From: Paenibacillus_V sp046244365
GTDB lineage: Bacteria; Bacillota; Bacilli; Paenibacillales; NBRC-103111
DNA length: 64,000 nucleotides
Reading direction: 5' to 3'
Assembly: GCF_046244365.1 (NCBI RefSeq)
Contig: NZ_CP176395.1
Location: 1-64,000 of the forward strand
The notes under the pieces: generated by a model
Database searches by the model: none
What the model was told of the DNA's origin: nothing
The model's input: the letters and a program-made list of their open reading frames with translations, nothing else
Program-made: the position numbers and the translations under genes
Part shown: piece by piece, positions 22,437-30,061 of the stretch
Numbering within the stretch: position 1 is the stretch's first letter
How the letters are laid out: every line of letters begins with the position of its first letter

Positions 22437-23009
22437 ATGAAAATTGGGGTTCTTGCGCTTCAAGGCGCGGTCGCCGAGCATATCCGCATGCTGGAACTGG
22501 CGGGCGCCGAAGGCGTCGCGATCAAACGGACCGAGCAGCTGGCGGAAATCGGCGGCATAGTCATCCCAGGCGGCGAAAGCACGACGATCGGCAAGCTGAT
22601 GCGTACCTACGGATTTATCGATGCGCTGCGGCAATTTGCGGCTGAAGGCAAGCCGATATTCGGTACTTGCGCCGGCCTTATCGTAATGGCCAAAGATATC
22701 GCGGGACAGCCGGAGGCTCACTTGGAGCTGATGAATATTACCGTTGCCCGTAACGCTTTCGGACGCCAAAGGGAAAGCTTCGAAACGGATCTGGATGTAT
22801 ACGGAATTGACGAGAAAATTAGAGCGGTATTCATTCGCGCGCCGCTTATTGAAAAAGTAGGAGACGGTGTCGAGGTGCTGTCTACATACAACGGACAAAT
22901 CGTTGCCGCACGGCAAAAGCATCTGCTTGTTGCGTCGTTCCACCCGGAGCTGACCGACGATTACCGTATGCATGGATATTTCCTCGATATGGTCAAACAA
23001 CGCGGGTAA
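22437..23009 (+). CDS. pdxT: Pyridoxal 5'-phosphate synthase glutaminase subunit PdxT
   Basis: PdxT hydrolyses glutamine and channels ammonia to PdxS. The catalytic triad is visible: Cys in FGTCAGLIVMAK, and His and Glu in SFHPELTDD; the GGESTTIGK oxyanion loop is also present. ATG 22437 (MKIGVLALQG) matches the family N-terminus better than the upstream in-frame ATG at 22419, giving 190 residues. serS starts 27 bp downstream. Confidence 0.96.
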   Translation: MKIGVLALQGAVAEHIRMLELAGAEGVAIKRTEQLAEIGGIVIPGGESTTIGKLMRTYGFIDALRQFAAEGKPIFGTCAGLIVMAKDIAGQPEAHLELMNITVARNAFGRQRESFETDLDVYGIDEKIRAVFIRAPLIEKVGDGVEVLSTYNGQIVAARQKHLLVASFHPELTDDYRMHGYFLDMVKQRG

Positions 23010-23036
23010 ACTAGTTCCCTTTCTGGAGGGGTTATT

Positions 23037-24317
23037 TTGTTTGATGCCAAGCTGCTAAGAAACGAATTTGAACGCGCACGGCAGGCCATGATCAATCGCG
23101 GCAAGCCGCTCGACGACGTCAGCCGATTTCCCAGCGTAGACACGAAACGCCGCGAGCTGCTGCAGGAAGTGGAACAGCTCAAGAATCGGCGCAACGTCGT
23201 TTCGCAGGAAGTGGCAATGAAGAAGCGGGCGAAAGAAAATGCCGACGATCTCATTGAAGAAATGAAGGTTGTCGGGGACCGCATTAAAGTGCTAGACGAT
23301 GAGGTTCGTATTGTCGAGTCGGATTTGAACGACATTTTGCTCTCGATTCCGAACGTGCCGCATGAATCGGTGCCGGTAGGAAGGTCGGAGGATGACAATG
23401 TCGAGGTTAGAAGGATCGGCGAGCAAACTTCGTTTGCCTTCGCGTCCAAAGCGCATTGGGAAATCGCGCAGGATCTGGACATTTTGGATTTTGAAGCGGC
23501 GGGTAAGGTTACCGGCTCGCGTTTTGTGTTCTATAAGGGGTTAGGGGCAAGGCTGGAACGAGCGCTCATGAATTTCATGATGGATCTGCATGCCGACCAG
23601 CATGGCTATGAGGAAATGCTGCCGCCTTACATCGTAAACCGCGATAGCATGACCGGTACGGGCCAGCTTCCGAAGTTCGAGGAAGACGTATTTAAAATTC
23701 AAGGGACCGATTATTTCTTGGTGCCTACGGCGGAAGTGCCTGTGACGAACTATCATCGTGACGATATTTTGTCTGCGGAGGATCTTCCGAAATATTTCGT
23801 GGCGTTCAGCGCCTGCTTCCGTTCGGAAGCTGGAGCGGCCGGCCGGGATACGCGCGGATTGATCCGTCAGCATCAGTTCAACAAAATCGAATTGGTGAAG
23901 ATGGTCAAGCCCGAGGATTCCTACGAGGAGCTCGAGAAGCTGACGAACGAAGCGGAGAAGGTGCTGCAGCTTCTTAAGCTGCCATACCGCGCCATGAGCC
24001 TCTGTACAGGGGATATGGGCTTTGCTTCGGCCAAGACGTACGATCTCGAGGTATGGCTGCCTAGCAGCGGCACATACCGGGAAATCTCGTCATGCAGTAA
24101 TTTCGAGGATTTCCAAGCGCGCCGCGCGAACATTCGTTTCCGCCGCGATTCGAAGGCCAAACCGGAGTTCATTCATACATTGAACGGTTCCGGGCTTGCG
24201 CTCGGACGGACAGTGGCCGCTATTCTCGAGAATTACCAGCAGGAAGACGGAACGGTGCTCGTTCCTGACGTTCTTCAGCCGTACATGAACGGCCTCAAGG
24301 TAATCGGCAGAAAATAG
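23037..24317 (+). CDS. serS: Seryl-tRNA synthetase
   Basis: SerRS charges tRNA-Ser. The 426-residue class II enzyme has the N-terminal coiled-coil arm (about 30-105), motif 2 (FRSEAGAAGRDTRGLIRQHQF) and motif 3 (GSGLALGRTVAAILENYQ). The TTG start at 23037 follows CTGGAGGGG. It is directly followed by a tRNA-Ser gene. No T-box leader fits in the 27-bp gap from pdxT, so it probably shares the pdx transcript. Confidence 0.96.
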   Translation: MFDAKLLRNEFERARQAMINRGKPLDDVSRFPSVDTKRRELLQEVEQLKNRRNVVSQEVAMKKRAKENADDLIEEMKVVGDRIKVLDDEVRIVESDLNDILLSIPNVPHESVPVGRSEDDNVEVRRIGEQTSFAFASKAHWEIAQDLDILDFEAAGKVTGSRFVFYKGLGARLERALMNFMMDLHADQHGYEEMLPPYIVNRDSMTGTGQLPKFEEDVFKIQGTDYFLVPTAEVPVTNYHRDDILSAEDLPKYFVAFSACFRSEAGAAGRDTRGLIRQHQFNKIELVKMVKPEDSYEELEKLTNEAEKVLQLLKLPYRAMSLCTGDMGFASAKTYDLEVWLPSSGTYREISSCSNFEDFQARRANIRFRRDSKAKPEFIHTLNGSGLALGRTVAAILENYQQEDGTVLVPDVLQPYMNGLKVIGRK

Positions 24318-24320
24318 AGG

Positions 24321-24350
24321 TTGAAAATGTTTTTGCATCTGTGTTAAAAT
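24321..24350 (+). promoter_or_regulatory. Promoter for tRNA-Ser
   Basis: TTGAAA (24321-24326), an 18-bp spacer and TAAAAT (24345-24350). Confidence 0.65.
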
Positions 24351-24363
24351 GCATTGTGCATCT

Positions 24364-24390
24364 GGAAATTTCCTAACCCTAGGAAATTCC
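24364..24390 (+). repeat. Hairpin between promoter and tRNA-Ser
   Basis: AATTTCCTA (24367-24375) pairs with TAGGAAATT (24380-24388) around ACCC, 4 bases before the mature tRNA 5' end. It may guide 5' processing. Confidence 0.55.
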
Positions 24391-24394
24391 GCCT

Positions 24395-24484
24395 GGAGAG
24401 GTGGTCGAGTGGTTTAAGGCTCTGGTCTTGAAAACCAGCGAAGGGGTAACTCTTCCGTGGGTTCGAATCCCACCCTCTCCGCCA
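24395..24484 (+). tRNA. tRNA-Ser (UGA)
   Basis: Acceptor arm GGAGAGG/CCTCTCC, anticodon stem CTGGT/ACCAG with TGA at 24429-24431, a long variable arm typical of serine tRNA, T-loop GTTCGAATC, discriminator G and encoded CCA. Length is 90 nt. Confidence 0.96.
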
Positions 24485-24504
24485 CTATATAACCGTTAAA
24501 TACA

Positions 24505-24539
24505 AACCATCCTGTCGTTTACCGTCGGATGGTTTTTTT
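24505..24539 (+). terminator. Terminator after tRNA-Ser
   Basis: AACCATCC (24505-24512) pairs with GGATGGTT (24527-24534), followed by T residues. Confidence 0.85.
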
Positions 24540-24586
24540 ATTTTTTATTCCGGGGTGACTTTATTTTTGAGACCTACCGGGAGCTT

Positions 24587-24615
24587 GTATAAAAGACTGC
24601 CCGTCTCCATACGTT
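24587..24615 (+). promoter_or_regulatory. Candidate sporulation promoter (sigma-E-like)
   Basis: GTATAAA (24587-24593), a 14-bp spacer and CATACGTT (24608-24615) resemble the sigma-E consensus, and partly sigma-G. It lies 24 bp before a three-gene cluster that ends in a spore-peptide gene. Confidence 0.45.
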
Positions 24616-24638
24616 AAACACTGTGGAGGTGGTAACTG

Positions 24639-24986
24639 ATGAGCAAAAAAGAACGTCCGGCAATCGATCAGGAGCAGCTGGTATCCGCTTGGAAGCGTAC
24701 GCTGCCTACGGTTCTGAACGCATCCGACAAGACGACGGTGTATGCCGACGAGGCGGATCCGCGGTCGATTCGTATTACGATTACAGCGGAAGGCCGCTCC
24801 GGGTATGAGTTTGATTTTATATGCAGCTATGTAGACGATCGGGAAGTGAAGGTGCAGCTGGTCGATGCGGAGCGGAATGAAGTGACGGTCGACGAGCGGG
24901 GCGAGCGGATCCAGCAAATGGTGGAGGACTACATTCGCCACATTCATGAATGCGCACAGGCGCTGCATGCCGAAACGCACGCTTAA
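24639..24986 (+). CDS. Hypothetical protein, 115 aa
   Basis: The protein is soluble and highly charged, with no signal peptide or membrane segment. Its middle looks like alternating beta strands (SIRITITAEGRSGYEFDF, REVKVQLVDAERNEVTV) and its end is helical (IQQMVEDYIRHIHECAQAL). A good ribosome binding site (GGAGGTGG) precedes the ATG. I do not recognise the family. It is the first gene after a candidate sporulation promoter and is followed after 18 bp by two overlapping small genes, the second of which is SspP-like, so a role in sporulation or spores is a reasonable guess. Confidence 0.7.
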   Translation: MSKKERPAIDQEQLVSAWKRTLPTVLNASDKTTVYADEADPRSIRITITAEGRSGYEFDFICSYVDDREVKVQLVDAERNEVTVDERGERIQQMVEDYIRHIHECAQALHAETHA

Positions 24987-25004
24987 CAACGGAGGCGACG
25001 CACG

Positions 25005-25181
25005 ATGACGAGAAACCGAGCAACCGATAAAAATTTGCAGAACGTGGTCAAGGATTTGGATAAGAACCCGGTAAATAGCCATAACGCTCAGCAAATGCAA
25101 CAAGATACGAACGACCGCCGCCATCAGGATTTATTGAACCACGATGAAGAGGGAGGAGAATACGTGCATGCCGAAAAATAA
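25005..25181 (+). CDS. Small hydrophilic protein, 58 aa
   Basis: The ORF begins ATGACGAGAAAC after GGAGGCGACG and encodes 58 residues rich in Asn, Gln, Asp and Lys, with no Cys or Trp. This is the composition seen in minor spore proteins. It ends inside the next gene, overlapping it by 14 bases. No named family is recognised. Confidence 0.55.
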   Translation: MTRNRATDKNLQNVVKDLDKNPVNSHNAQQMQQDTNDRRHQDLLNHDEEGGEYVHAEK

Positions 25182-25326
25182 AACGCAGGTCGTCAATCCG
25201 CCAAGCGGTCAAACCAATCAGCATGAATCGGTTCATCCGCAAGAGCCGCTGTCCGGCTCCAAGACAGTCAAAACCCGTAACCATTCGCATAAAAGCCCTA
25301 GCGAAGGCAGCGGCTCCGGGGGATAA
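25168..25326 (+). CDS. sspP: Small acid-soluble spore protein P-like (SspP/CotL family)
   Basis: The 52-residue product contains QEPLSGSKTVKTRNHSHKS, closely resembling the PEPLSGSKKVKNRNH core of B. subtilis SspP (CotL). SspP is a minor spore core protein made late in the forespore. ATG 25168 follows GAGGGAGGAGAA with suitable spacing; an in-frame ATG at 25144 is less well placed. A terminator follows. The overlap with the upstream small gene suggests coupled translation. Confidence 0.8.
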   Translation: MPKNKTQVVNPPSGQTNQHESVHPQEPLSGSKTVKTRNHSHKSPSEGSGSGG

Positions 25327-25363
25327 CCTTCCGAGGGGCTCAAGCCTGGCTTTCTTACTAAAG

Positions 25364-25396
25364 CGCCGACCGGCAAGCAGCCGGTACGGCGTTTTT
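25364..25396 (+). terminator. Terminator after sspP
   Basis: CGCCG-A-CCGGC pairs with GCCGG-TA-CGGCG around AAGCA, followed by five T residues. Confidence 0.88.
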
Positions 25397-25823
25397 GCAT
25401 CGTGCAGAATGAACAAAAGTTTTTTTGCAGCAACCGTATAGAACCCATGGGCCCGGACATACTATTATCGACGGTGAGAGCGAGGTGTGGTTCCATTGAA
25501 CAATTCGAGGGAAACTAACCATTAGCGATCTTTCAGCCTTATTATAGAAACTGGAGGGATGTGCCAAAGACACGTTAGTGTTAGAGGCTACAAAGAAAGT
25601 TGTCTGAGACAACTGGAATCGAAAGTGCTATAAGCGAGGAATAAAGAAATGATCAAAAATCATTTCACCGTCAAAAAGGACCCTGTAAAAAGGGTCCTTT
25701 TCCTGTTGCCAGGATAATATTTCCTCTTTACAGTCCGCTTCTTTTATGTCGATATAAAAATAAGCCGGTTTAACAAGCGTTAGAGTTACAGCCGGCACTC
25801 TACATAGGAACGGAGCTGACGGT
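25397..25823 (+). other. Gene-free region with hairpins and a strong terminator
   Basis: No convincing coding region is seen in 427 bp. It contains the hairpin GTTGTC/GACAAC near 25599 and a strong hairpin at 25674-25701 (AAAAGGACCC/GGGTCCTTTT) with T residues on one side and A residues on the other, so it could terminate in both directions. A short transcribed RNA ending at this terminator is possible, but no known RNA family is recognised. Confidence 0.45.
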
Positions 25824-27311
25824 ATGGCCTCATATGAATTCAAGCAGCGGATACGCCGAAGACGGCTGGCTTTTGCCTTATCGCTAGTCGTATCGACCGG
25901 AATAGCCCTGGACGGGGGAGCATGGACGCCAAAGGCCTCTGCGAACGGCGGCGTCGATTATGAAACGGCAACCGTCGGTTATGCCGGCAAAAATTTTACG
26001 GTGCAGCTGGTTACCATCGATCTGAAGAATCCCTTTTTGCGGGTGGAGCCAGTCGTAGCCTCCGAAGGGATCGGGCATGTGGAAAGCTTGTCCTCGATGA
26101 CGGAACGGACGCAAGCCGCCGCAGCGATCAACGGAACGTTCTTCGATTCTTACGAAACGGACGATACGCGAAGATACCCGAACGGATTGATGCTGCGCGC
26201 CGGGGATGTTGTCCGCAGCGGGGAAAACCAGACGTTCGCGATGACCGTGGATAAGGCTCCGCTAATCAGTAAGCTGAAGCTAGGGATAACGGTGAAGGTA
26301 AACCATAAAGGAAGCTCCTACAGCTTCAGTCCGTGGGGCGTGAATACGTATTACGGCGAGGATTCCTACGACCAGGTTGTCTGGTATACCCGTGACTTCG
26401 GGGACAAAGTGTCCTTTGCGGGCGGAACGAAGGTCGTCATATCAAACGGCCGCATCACGGAAATGACAGAAGGCGAAGCGACGATCCCGGAGGACGGCCA
26501 AGTCTGCTTTATCGGTCATACGGACGGGAATAAAAAGTACATGCTCTCCAAGCTTCACGTCGGCGACGAGGTGACCGTGGAAGCGAAGGTGGAGAACAAA
26601 GACAGCGGACAAACGAGCGGCAGCGGAGGCTGGGAGGCGGCGATCGGCGTAGGGCCGAAGCTGGTGACGAACGGCGCCGTCGATGTGGATTTTGCGAGAG
26701 ACGGCTTCGACGATCCCAAAATCACGAGCACCTCCAATGTCAGAAGCTTCGTCGGGATTGACGGGCGGCAGCGGATGGTGATGGGAACCGTATCTTCGGC
26801 GACGATCTCGGAGATGGCCAATGTCCTTGTGGAGCTTGGCGTGACGGATGCTATGAATATGGACGGCGGTGCAAGCTCCGGGCTATACTACGAGGGCTCG
26901 ATGAAACGGGCACCGGGGCGATTGCTCAGCAATGCGCTTGTGGTCAGGCGATATGCCGAGCCTCAGGTGCAAGTCGTCGTCAACGGAACGTTCATCAGCG
27001 AGTACCGGGGCTTCATTCGCAACCAAACGACGATGGCCCCGTTTAGAGGCATTTTCGAAGCGATATCGGCAGATTTCACGTGGAACAATGACGAACGTAC
27101 CTTGAGCGTGCAGAGAGGCGGAAAGCGCATTGTGCTCAGACCCGACGAATCGACGGCGCTCGTAGACGGAAAACCGGTGTTGCTGGATGAGGCTGCGACT
27201 ATCATAGACGGCCACATGTATATCCCGCTGCGGTTCGTGGCGGAGACGCTGGGCGCGAAGGTGATTTGGAACCAGGATCTTTACCGGGCGGAGCTTACTG
27301 TGCCGGAGTGA
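25824..27311 (+). CDS. Secreted phosphodiester-glycosidase-like protein with copper-amine-oxidase-like domain
   Basis: The 495-residue protein has a signal peptide (about 1-42, ending near KASANGG). The central domain is of the NAGPA/DUF2233 phosphodiester glycosidase family (about 50-375), with the blocks AAINGTFFDSY and MNMDGGASSGLYYEGS. The C-terminal region (about 385-495) is a copper-amine-oxidase N-terminal-like domain (LVDGKPVLLDEAATIIDGHM, IPLRFVAETLGAKVIW), common in Paenibacillus exoproteins. Bacterial relatives of the central domain are linked to wall glycan or exopolysaccharide metabolism. It is transcribed toward a minus-strand deacetylase gene with a shared terminator between them. 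Confidence 0.82.
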   Translation: MASYEFKQRIRRRRLAFALSLVVSTGIALDGGAWTPKASANGGVDYETATVGYAGKNFTVQLVTIDLKNPFLRVEPVVASEGIGHVESLSSMTERTQAAAAINGTFFDSYETDDTRRYPNGLMLRAGDVVRSGENQTFAMTVDKAPLISKLKLGITVKVNHKGSSYSFSPWGVNTYYGEDSYDQVVWYTRDFGDKVSFAGGTKVVISNGRITEMTEGEATIPEDGQVCFIGHTDGNKKYMLSKLHVGDEVTVEAKVENKDSGQTSGSGGWEAAIGVGPKLVTNGAVDVDFARDGFDDPKITSTSNVRSFVGIDGRQRMVMGTVSSATISEMANVLVELGVTDAMNMDGGASSGLYYEGSMKRAPGRLLSNALVVRRYAEPQVQVVVNGTFISEYRGFIRNQTTMAPFRGIFEAISADFTWNNDERTLSVQRGGKRIVLRPDESTALVDGKPVLLDEAATIIDGHMYIPLRFVAETLGAKVIWNQDLYRAELTVPE

Positions 27312-27375
27312 TACCGGAAATATGCAAAGGATGAGAAGGTCCGGGAAAGAACGGACACCACTACATACGTGCAGC

Positions 27376-27407
27376 AAAAAGCGTCGAGCGGATGTCGACG
27401 CTTTTTT
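27376..27407. terminator. Bidirectional terminator between convergent genes
   Basis: AAAAAGCGTCGA pairs with TCGACGCTTTTTT around a 7-nt loop, giving a U-tract on both strands. Confidence 0.88.
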
Positions 27408-27447
27408 GGCGTTGCGGCTTTCGTATAGAGATCTGCGCAGTGCCGAT

Positions 27448-28524
27448 TTATTTCTTGACCGGCTGTTTGAATTTATCCATTTTGACCATGAGCTTCTCGG
27501 CCGATACGTAGCGGGTTCCGGCGTTGATGCGGAGCACCTCTTTGTTCGCGCGGTTATTGACGCCTTCTTTGATCGTAAAAAAGTGGTCGATGCCGATTTC
27601 GTTCCCTACCTGAACGACGGTTTTATTATAAGCGCCGTACGGAAAGCAAAGCACCTTAAGCTGATTGCCGAGCTCCTTTTCCAGCATCTCGTTCGCCTTG
27701 GTCAAATCGTCGCGAAGACGCTGCCGATATTCGGCATCGGTTTCCATCCGCTTCTCCTGCTCGAGAAAGAGCGGATTTTGGAGAGCCGGTACGAGCTCCC
27801 CTTTTTCATTCGGGCCTTTGCGATGCAGGTTATACGTATGGGAATAGAAGCTGAAGCCGTCGCGCTTCATTTCTTTGACTTGCTCCCAGTTCATGAAGGG
27901 CAGCTGCGGGTACGGGACGTCAACGTAGCTGAGGACTAAGAAATTGGTGCCGGTAAACCCGTGCTTCTTCATAACCGGGTAGGCGTATTTGTAATAGGAC
28001 TCGTATCCGTCGTCAAAAGTGATGACCACGGCGTTGGGCGGAAGCTTCTTGTCGTGCTTGATATAGTCAATGTAGTCCTCGATGGAAACTACCTGGTAGT
28101 GGTTATCTTTGAGCGCCTGCATATGCTTGCTGAATCGGTCGGGCGTAATGGTGATTTCTTCGCCGGCTTCATTCTCGGCTATGTGATGGTACATAAGAAC
28201 GATAACTTGATTCTCATAGCGGATAAATTGCTTAGGAAGCGGCGTTGCAGTCGGCGACGGTGTCGGTACAGGCGTAGGCGTCGGTGACGCTGTAGGCGCA
28301 GGAGAAGGCGTTTCTGACGGAGCAGGGGATGCTGCCGGCTGATTAGCCGGTTCGGCTGAGACAGGGCCGTTGTTCGTTCCCTGGTTGGCTAGTACGATTT
28401 TGGCGTCATCGTTCGTTGGTTGCATGGAGTTCTTCTTCTCTTCCTCGGTCATAAGCACGGAGGAGCAAGCGGGAAGCAAGGAAATGATGGAAGCGATTGC
28501 AAGAGGGTGAAAAAACTTTTTCAC
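27448..28524 (-). CDS. Lipoprotein polysaccharide deacetylase (PgaB/IcaB-type)
   Basis: The 358-residue protein has a lipobox (SLLPACSS, Cys near 20), a Pro/Thr/Ser-rich linker (about 68-98) and a NodB-fold domain. The motifs TFDDGYESYY and HTYNLH are visible, and the histidines are five residues apart as in PgaB/IcaB poly-N-acetylglucosamine deacetylases. The entry into the domain (RYENQVIVLMYHHI) is nearly the same as in the protein at 6582-7739, so the two are paralogues with different anchoring. The GTG start at 28524 has AAGGGGC about 12 bases upstream. Substrate inferred, not shown. Confidence 0.86.
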   Translation of the reverse strand: MKKFFHPLAIASIISLLPACSSVLMTEEEKKNSMQPTNDDAKIVLANQGTNNGPVSAEPANQPAASPAPSETPSPAPTASPTPTPVPTPSPTATPLPKQFIRYENQVIVLMYHHIAENEAGEEITITPDRFSKHMQALKDNHYQVVSIEDYIDYIKHDKKLPPNAVVITFDDGYESYYKYAYPVMKKHGFTGTNFLVLSYVDVPYPQLPFMNWEQVKEMKRDGFSFYSHTYNLHRKGPNEKGELVPALQNPLFLEQEKRMETDAEYRQRLRDDLTKANEMLEKELGNQLKVLCFPYGAYNKTVVQVGNEIGIDHFFTIKEGVNNRANKEVLRINAGTRYVSAEKLMVKMDKFKQPVKK

Positions 28525-28697
28525 GATGACGGATTGCCCCTTATACGTTGGTTAATAAAACGGATTCGTTATCGATTATACATGGATTTGGGTCATTTGA
28601 TCTATATTTTTTTTGTAAGCGGCAAGAGGGGCAAGACTGCGAGATTCAGGAGGAAGGTGCAACTTGAACCGGCGGCCTCCGCTCCGTTCAATCTTTC

Positions 28698-28727
28698 GAT
28701 TGTCGACAATGAACAAACACTGCTATA
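28698..28727 (+). promoter_or_regulatory. Candidate promoter
   Basis: TTGTCG, an 18-bp spacer and a perfect TATAAT lie about 40 bp before a ribosome binding site and ATG at 28768. Confidence 0.5.
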
Positions 28728-28767
28728 ATGCGACCATATCGATATCAACCGGATTTGGAGGGGGATT

Positions 28768-29169
28768 ATGCGTCTGTTGCGAGAACGAGGCTTTTCGATA
28801 TATGCGAAGCAATATAAAGTGGATTGCTCTTTCATTATAGATTTACCGAAAATGGGCAACTACAAGAATGTCTTTACTTTTCGGTCTTCTGTTTACCGTT
28901 TTATAAAGGGCGGCGCGAATGTTTTGCAGGGATCAGGGATCGAAATGGTAGCTTCATTTGCGATTTTTTGCATACAAAAAAACCGCAGCCCGAAAGCTGC
29001 GATTCGATGGTTATGTATGGTCGGGACGACACGATTTGAACATGCGACCCCCTGGTCCCAAACCAGGTGCTCTACCAAGCTGAGCTACGTCCCGATGGTG
29101 TTTCCTTGTGACAACCTCAATCGTCACGTTGAACATATTATCATAAACAAAACGGAAAAACAAGCCTAA
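28768..29169 (+). CDS. Doubtful ORF, possibly a gene remnant, antisense to tRNA-Pro
   Basis: A promoter and GGAGGGGG site precede ATG 28768, and the first 60 codons (MRLLRERGFSIYAKQYKVDC onward) read plausibly. The remaining frame crosses the tRNA terminator and the whole tRNA-Pro gene on the other strand, so the C-terminal half is unlikely to be real. It may be a truncated gene whose true 3' end is lost. No family recognised. Confidence 0.25.
   Translation: MRLLRERGFSIYAKQYKVDCSFIIDLPKMGNYKNVFTFRSSVYRFIKGGANVLQGSGIEMVASFAIFCIQKNRSPKAAIRWLCMVGTTRFEHATPWSQTRCSTKLSYVPMVFPCDNLNRHVEHIIINKTEKQA
28976..29002 (-). terminator. Terminator of the tRNA-Arg/tRNA-Pro unit
   Basis: On the minus strand CGCAGC pairs with GCTGCG, followed by seven T residues, 16 bp after the tRNA-Pro 3' end. 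Confidence 0.85.
29018..29094 (-). tRNA. tRNA-Pro (UGG)
   Basis: The minus-strand sequence starts CGGGACGTAGCTCAGCTTGG, has anticodon TGG in a CCTGG/CCAGG stem, T-arm GTTCAAATC, acceptor pairing CGGGACG/CGTCCCG, and an encoded ACCA end. Length is 77 nt. Confidence 0.95.
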
Positions 29170-29193
29170 CCGATAACGAATTTTGGAGATATG

Positions 29194-29269
29194 TGGCGTC
29201 CCCGGACGGAATCGAACCGCCATCTGTCCTTTAGGAGAGGACTGCTCTATCCTATTGAGCTACGGGGAC
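29194..29269 (-). tRNA. tRNA-Arg (CCU)
   Basis: The minus-strand sequence starts GTCCCCGTAGCTCAATAGGA, has anticodon CCT within GTCCT/AGGAC, T-arm GTTCGATTC, acceptor GTCCCCG/CGGGGAC, and an encoded GCCA end. Length is 76 nt. It is transcribed ahead of tRNA-Pro. Confidence 0.95.
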
Positions 29270-29281
29270 GCAGTAAAAATG

Positions 29282-29290
29282 ATTATAGCA
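29282..29290 (-). promoter_or_regulatory. Extended -10 promoter for the tRNA pair
   Basis: On the minus strand TGCTATAAT (TGn extended -10) lies 12 bases before tRNA-Arg. No good -35 is visible. Confidence 0.6.
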
Positions 29291-29542
29291 TAAAATGGCG
29301 CGCTCAGGAAGCGCGAGCATACGAATACATGATGTTTTCCTTATTTGAAGCGCTGGATAGGTTTGTCTCACCACATCGGCAGCGACTGGTCGTGAGCAGC
29401 TTGACGGCGTTTTCCCTCTGTGTAAATATTTTTTAGAGGGAAGTGCAGTACTAATCCGAAGAAGTTTCGTCTATTCACACATGGGCATGGATAAACGGGA
29501 GAGGGGGAGAGCAGCATTCAGGAGCAAGCCGTCATCGAAAGC

Positions 29543-30061
29543 GTGCTGGCGGGGGATACGGATGCGTTCCGGGCGATCATGGAAGCGTATCAGGCTTATT
29601 TGTACAGAGCCGTTTATCCGATCGTAAACGATCGGAAGGATGCGGAAGACGTGCTTCAGGAAGCGTTCGTCAAAATATTCGTCTCTCTCCCCCGTTATCA
29701 GCACCAAGGATTCAAAACATGGATTACGCGCATCGCCGTTAATACGGCGATTGATTATAGACGAAAGCGTTCCACGCGCAGAGAGCAATTGAGCGATTCG
29801 TACGAAGAGCAGGTGCAGCCGGTCTTCGAGAATGCGGCAGAGCTCGAGGTGGTGCGTAAGGAGCGGGGCGAGCTGATCGCCAAGTACGTAAACGATCTGC
29901 CCTCGAATTACCGGGAGGTCGTCGTCGCTTTCTATTTGGAGGAAAAGTCGTATCAACAAATCGCCGACGAACAAGGCGTAGAAATCAAGACGGTTGCGTC
30001 CAAGCTGTTTCGTGCAAGATCCTGGATGAAGAAGCATTGGAAGGAGGAAGACCTGCGATGA
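29543..30061 (+). CDS. ECF-type RNA polymerase sigma factor
   Basis: The protein shows region 2 (AYQAYLYRAVYPIVNDRKDAEDVLQEAFVKIF) and region 4 (DLPSNYREVVVAFYLEEKSYQQIADEQGVEIKTV as one helix-turn-helix block) of an extracytoplasmic-function sigma factor. GTG 29543 gives 172 residues but has no ribosome binding site. The frame is open upstream to 29495, and ATT at 29516 lies 6 bases after AGGGGGAG and would add the usual ECF opening (QEQAVIESVLAGD). The true start may therefore be AUU. The stop overlaps the next gene, which encodes a zinc-finger anti-sigma factor. Confidence 0.92.
   Translation: MLAGDTDAFRAIMEAYQAYLYRAVYPIVNDRKDAEDVLQEAFVKIFVSLPRYQHQGFKTWITRIAVNTAIDYRRKRSTRREQLSDSYEEQVQPVFENAAELEVVRKERGELIAKYVNDLPSNYREVVVAFYLEEKSYQQIADEQGVEIKTVASKLFRARSWMKKHWKEEDLR

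Noticed and set aside
23010..23036. T-box leader for serS
   Set aside because: Only 27 bp separate pdxT and serS, and no T-box sequence was found further upstream.
25559..25633. 24-codon ORF after GGAGGG
   Set aside because: The ribosome binding site touches the ATG with no spacing, and the peptide shows no recognisable pattern.
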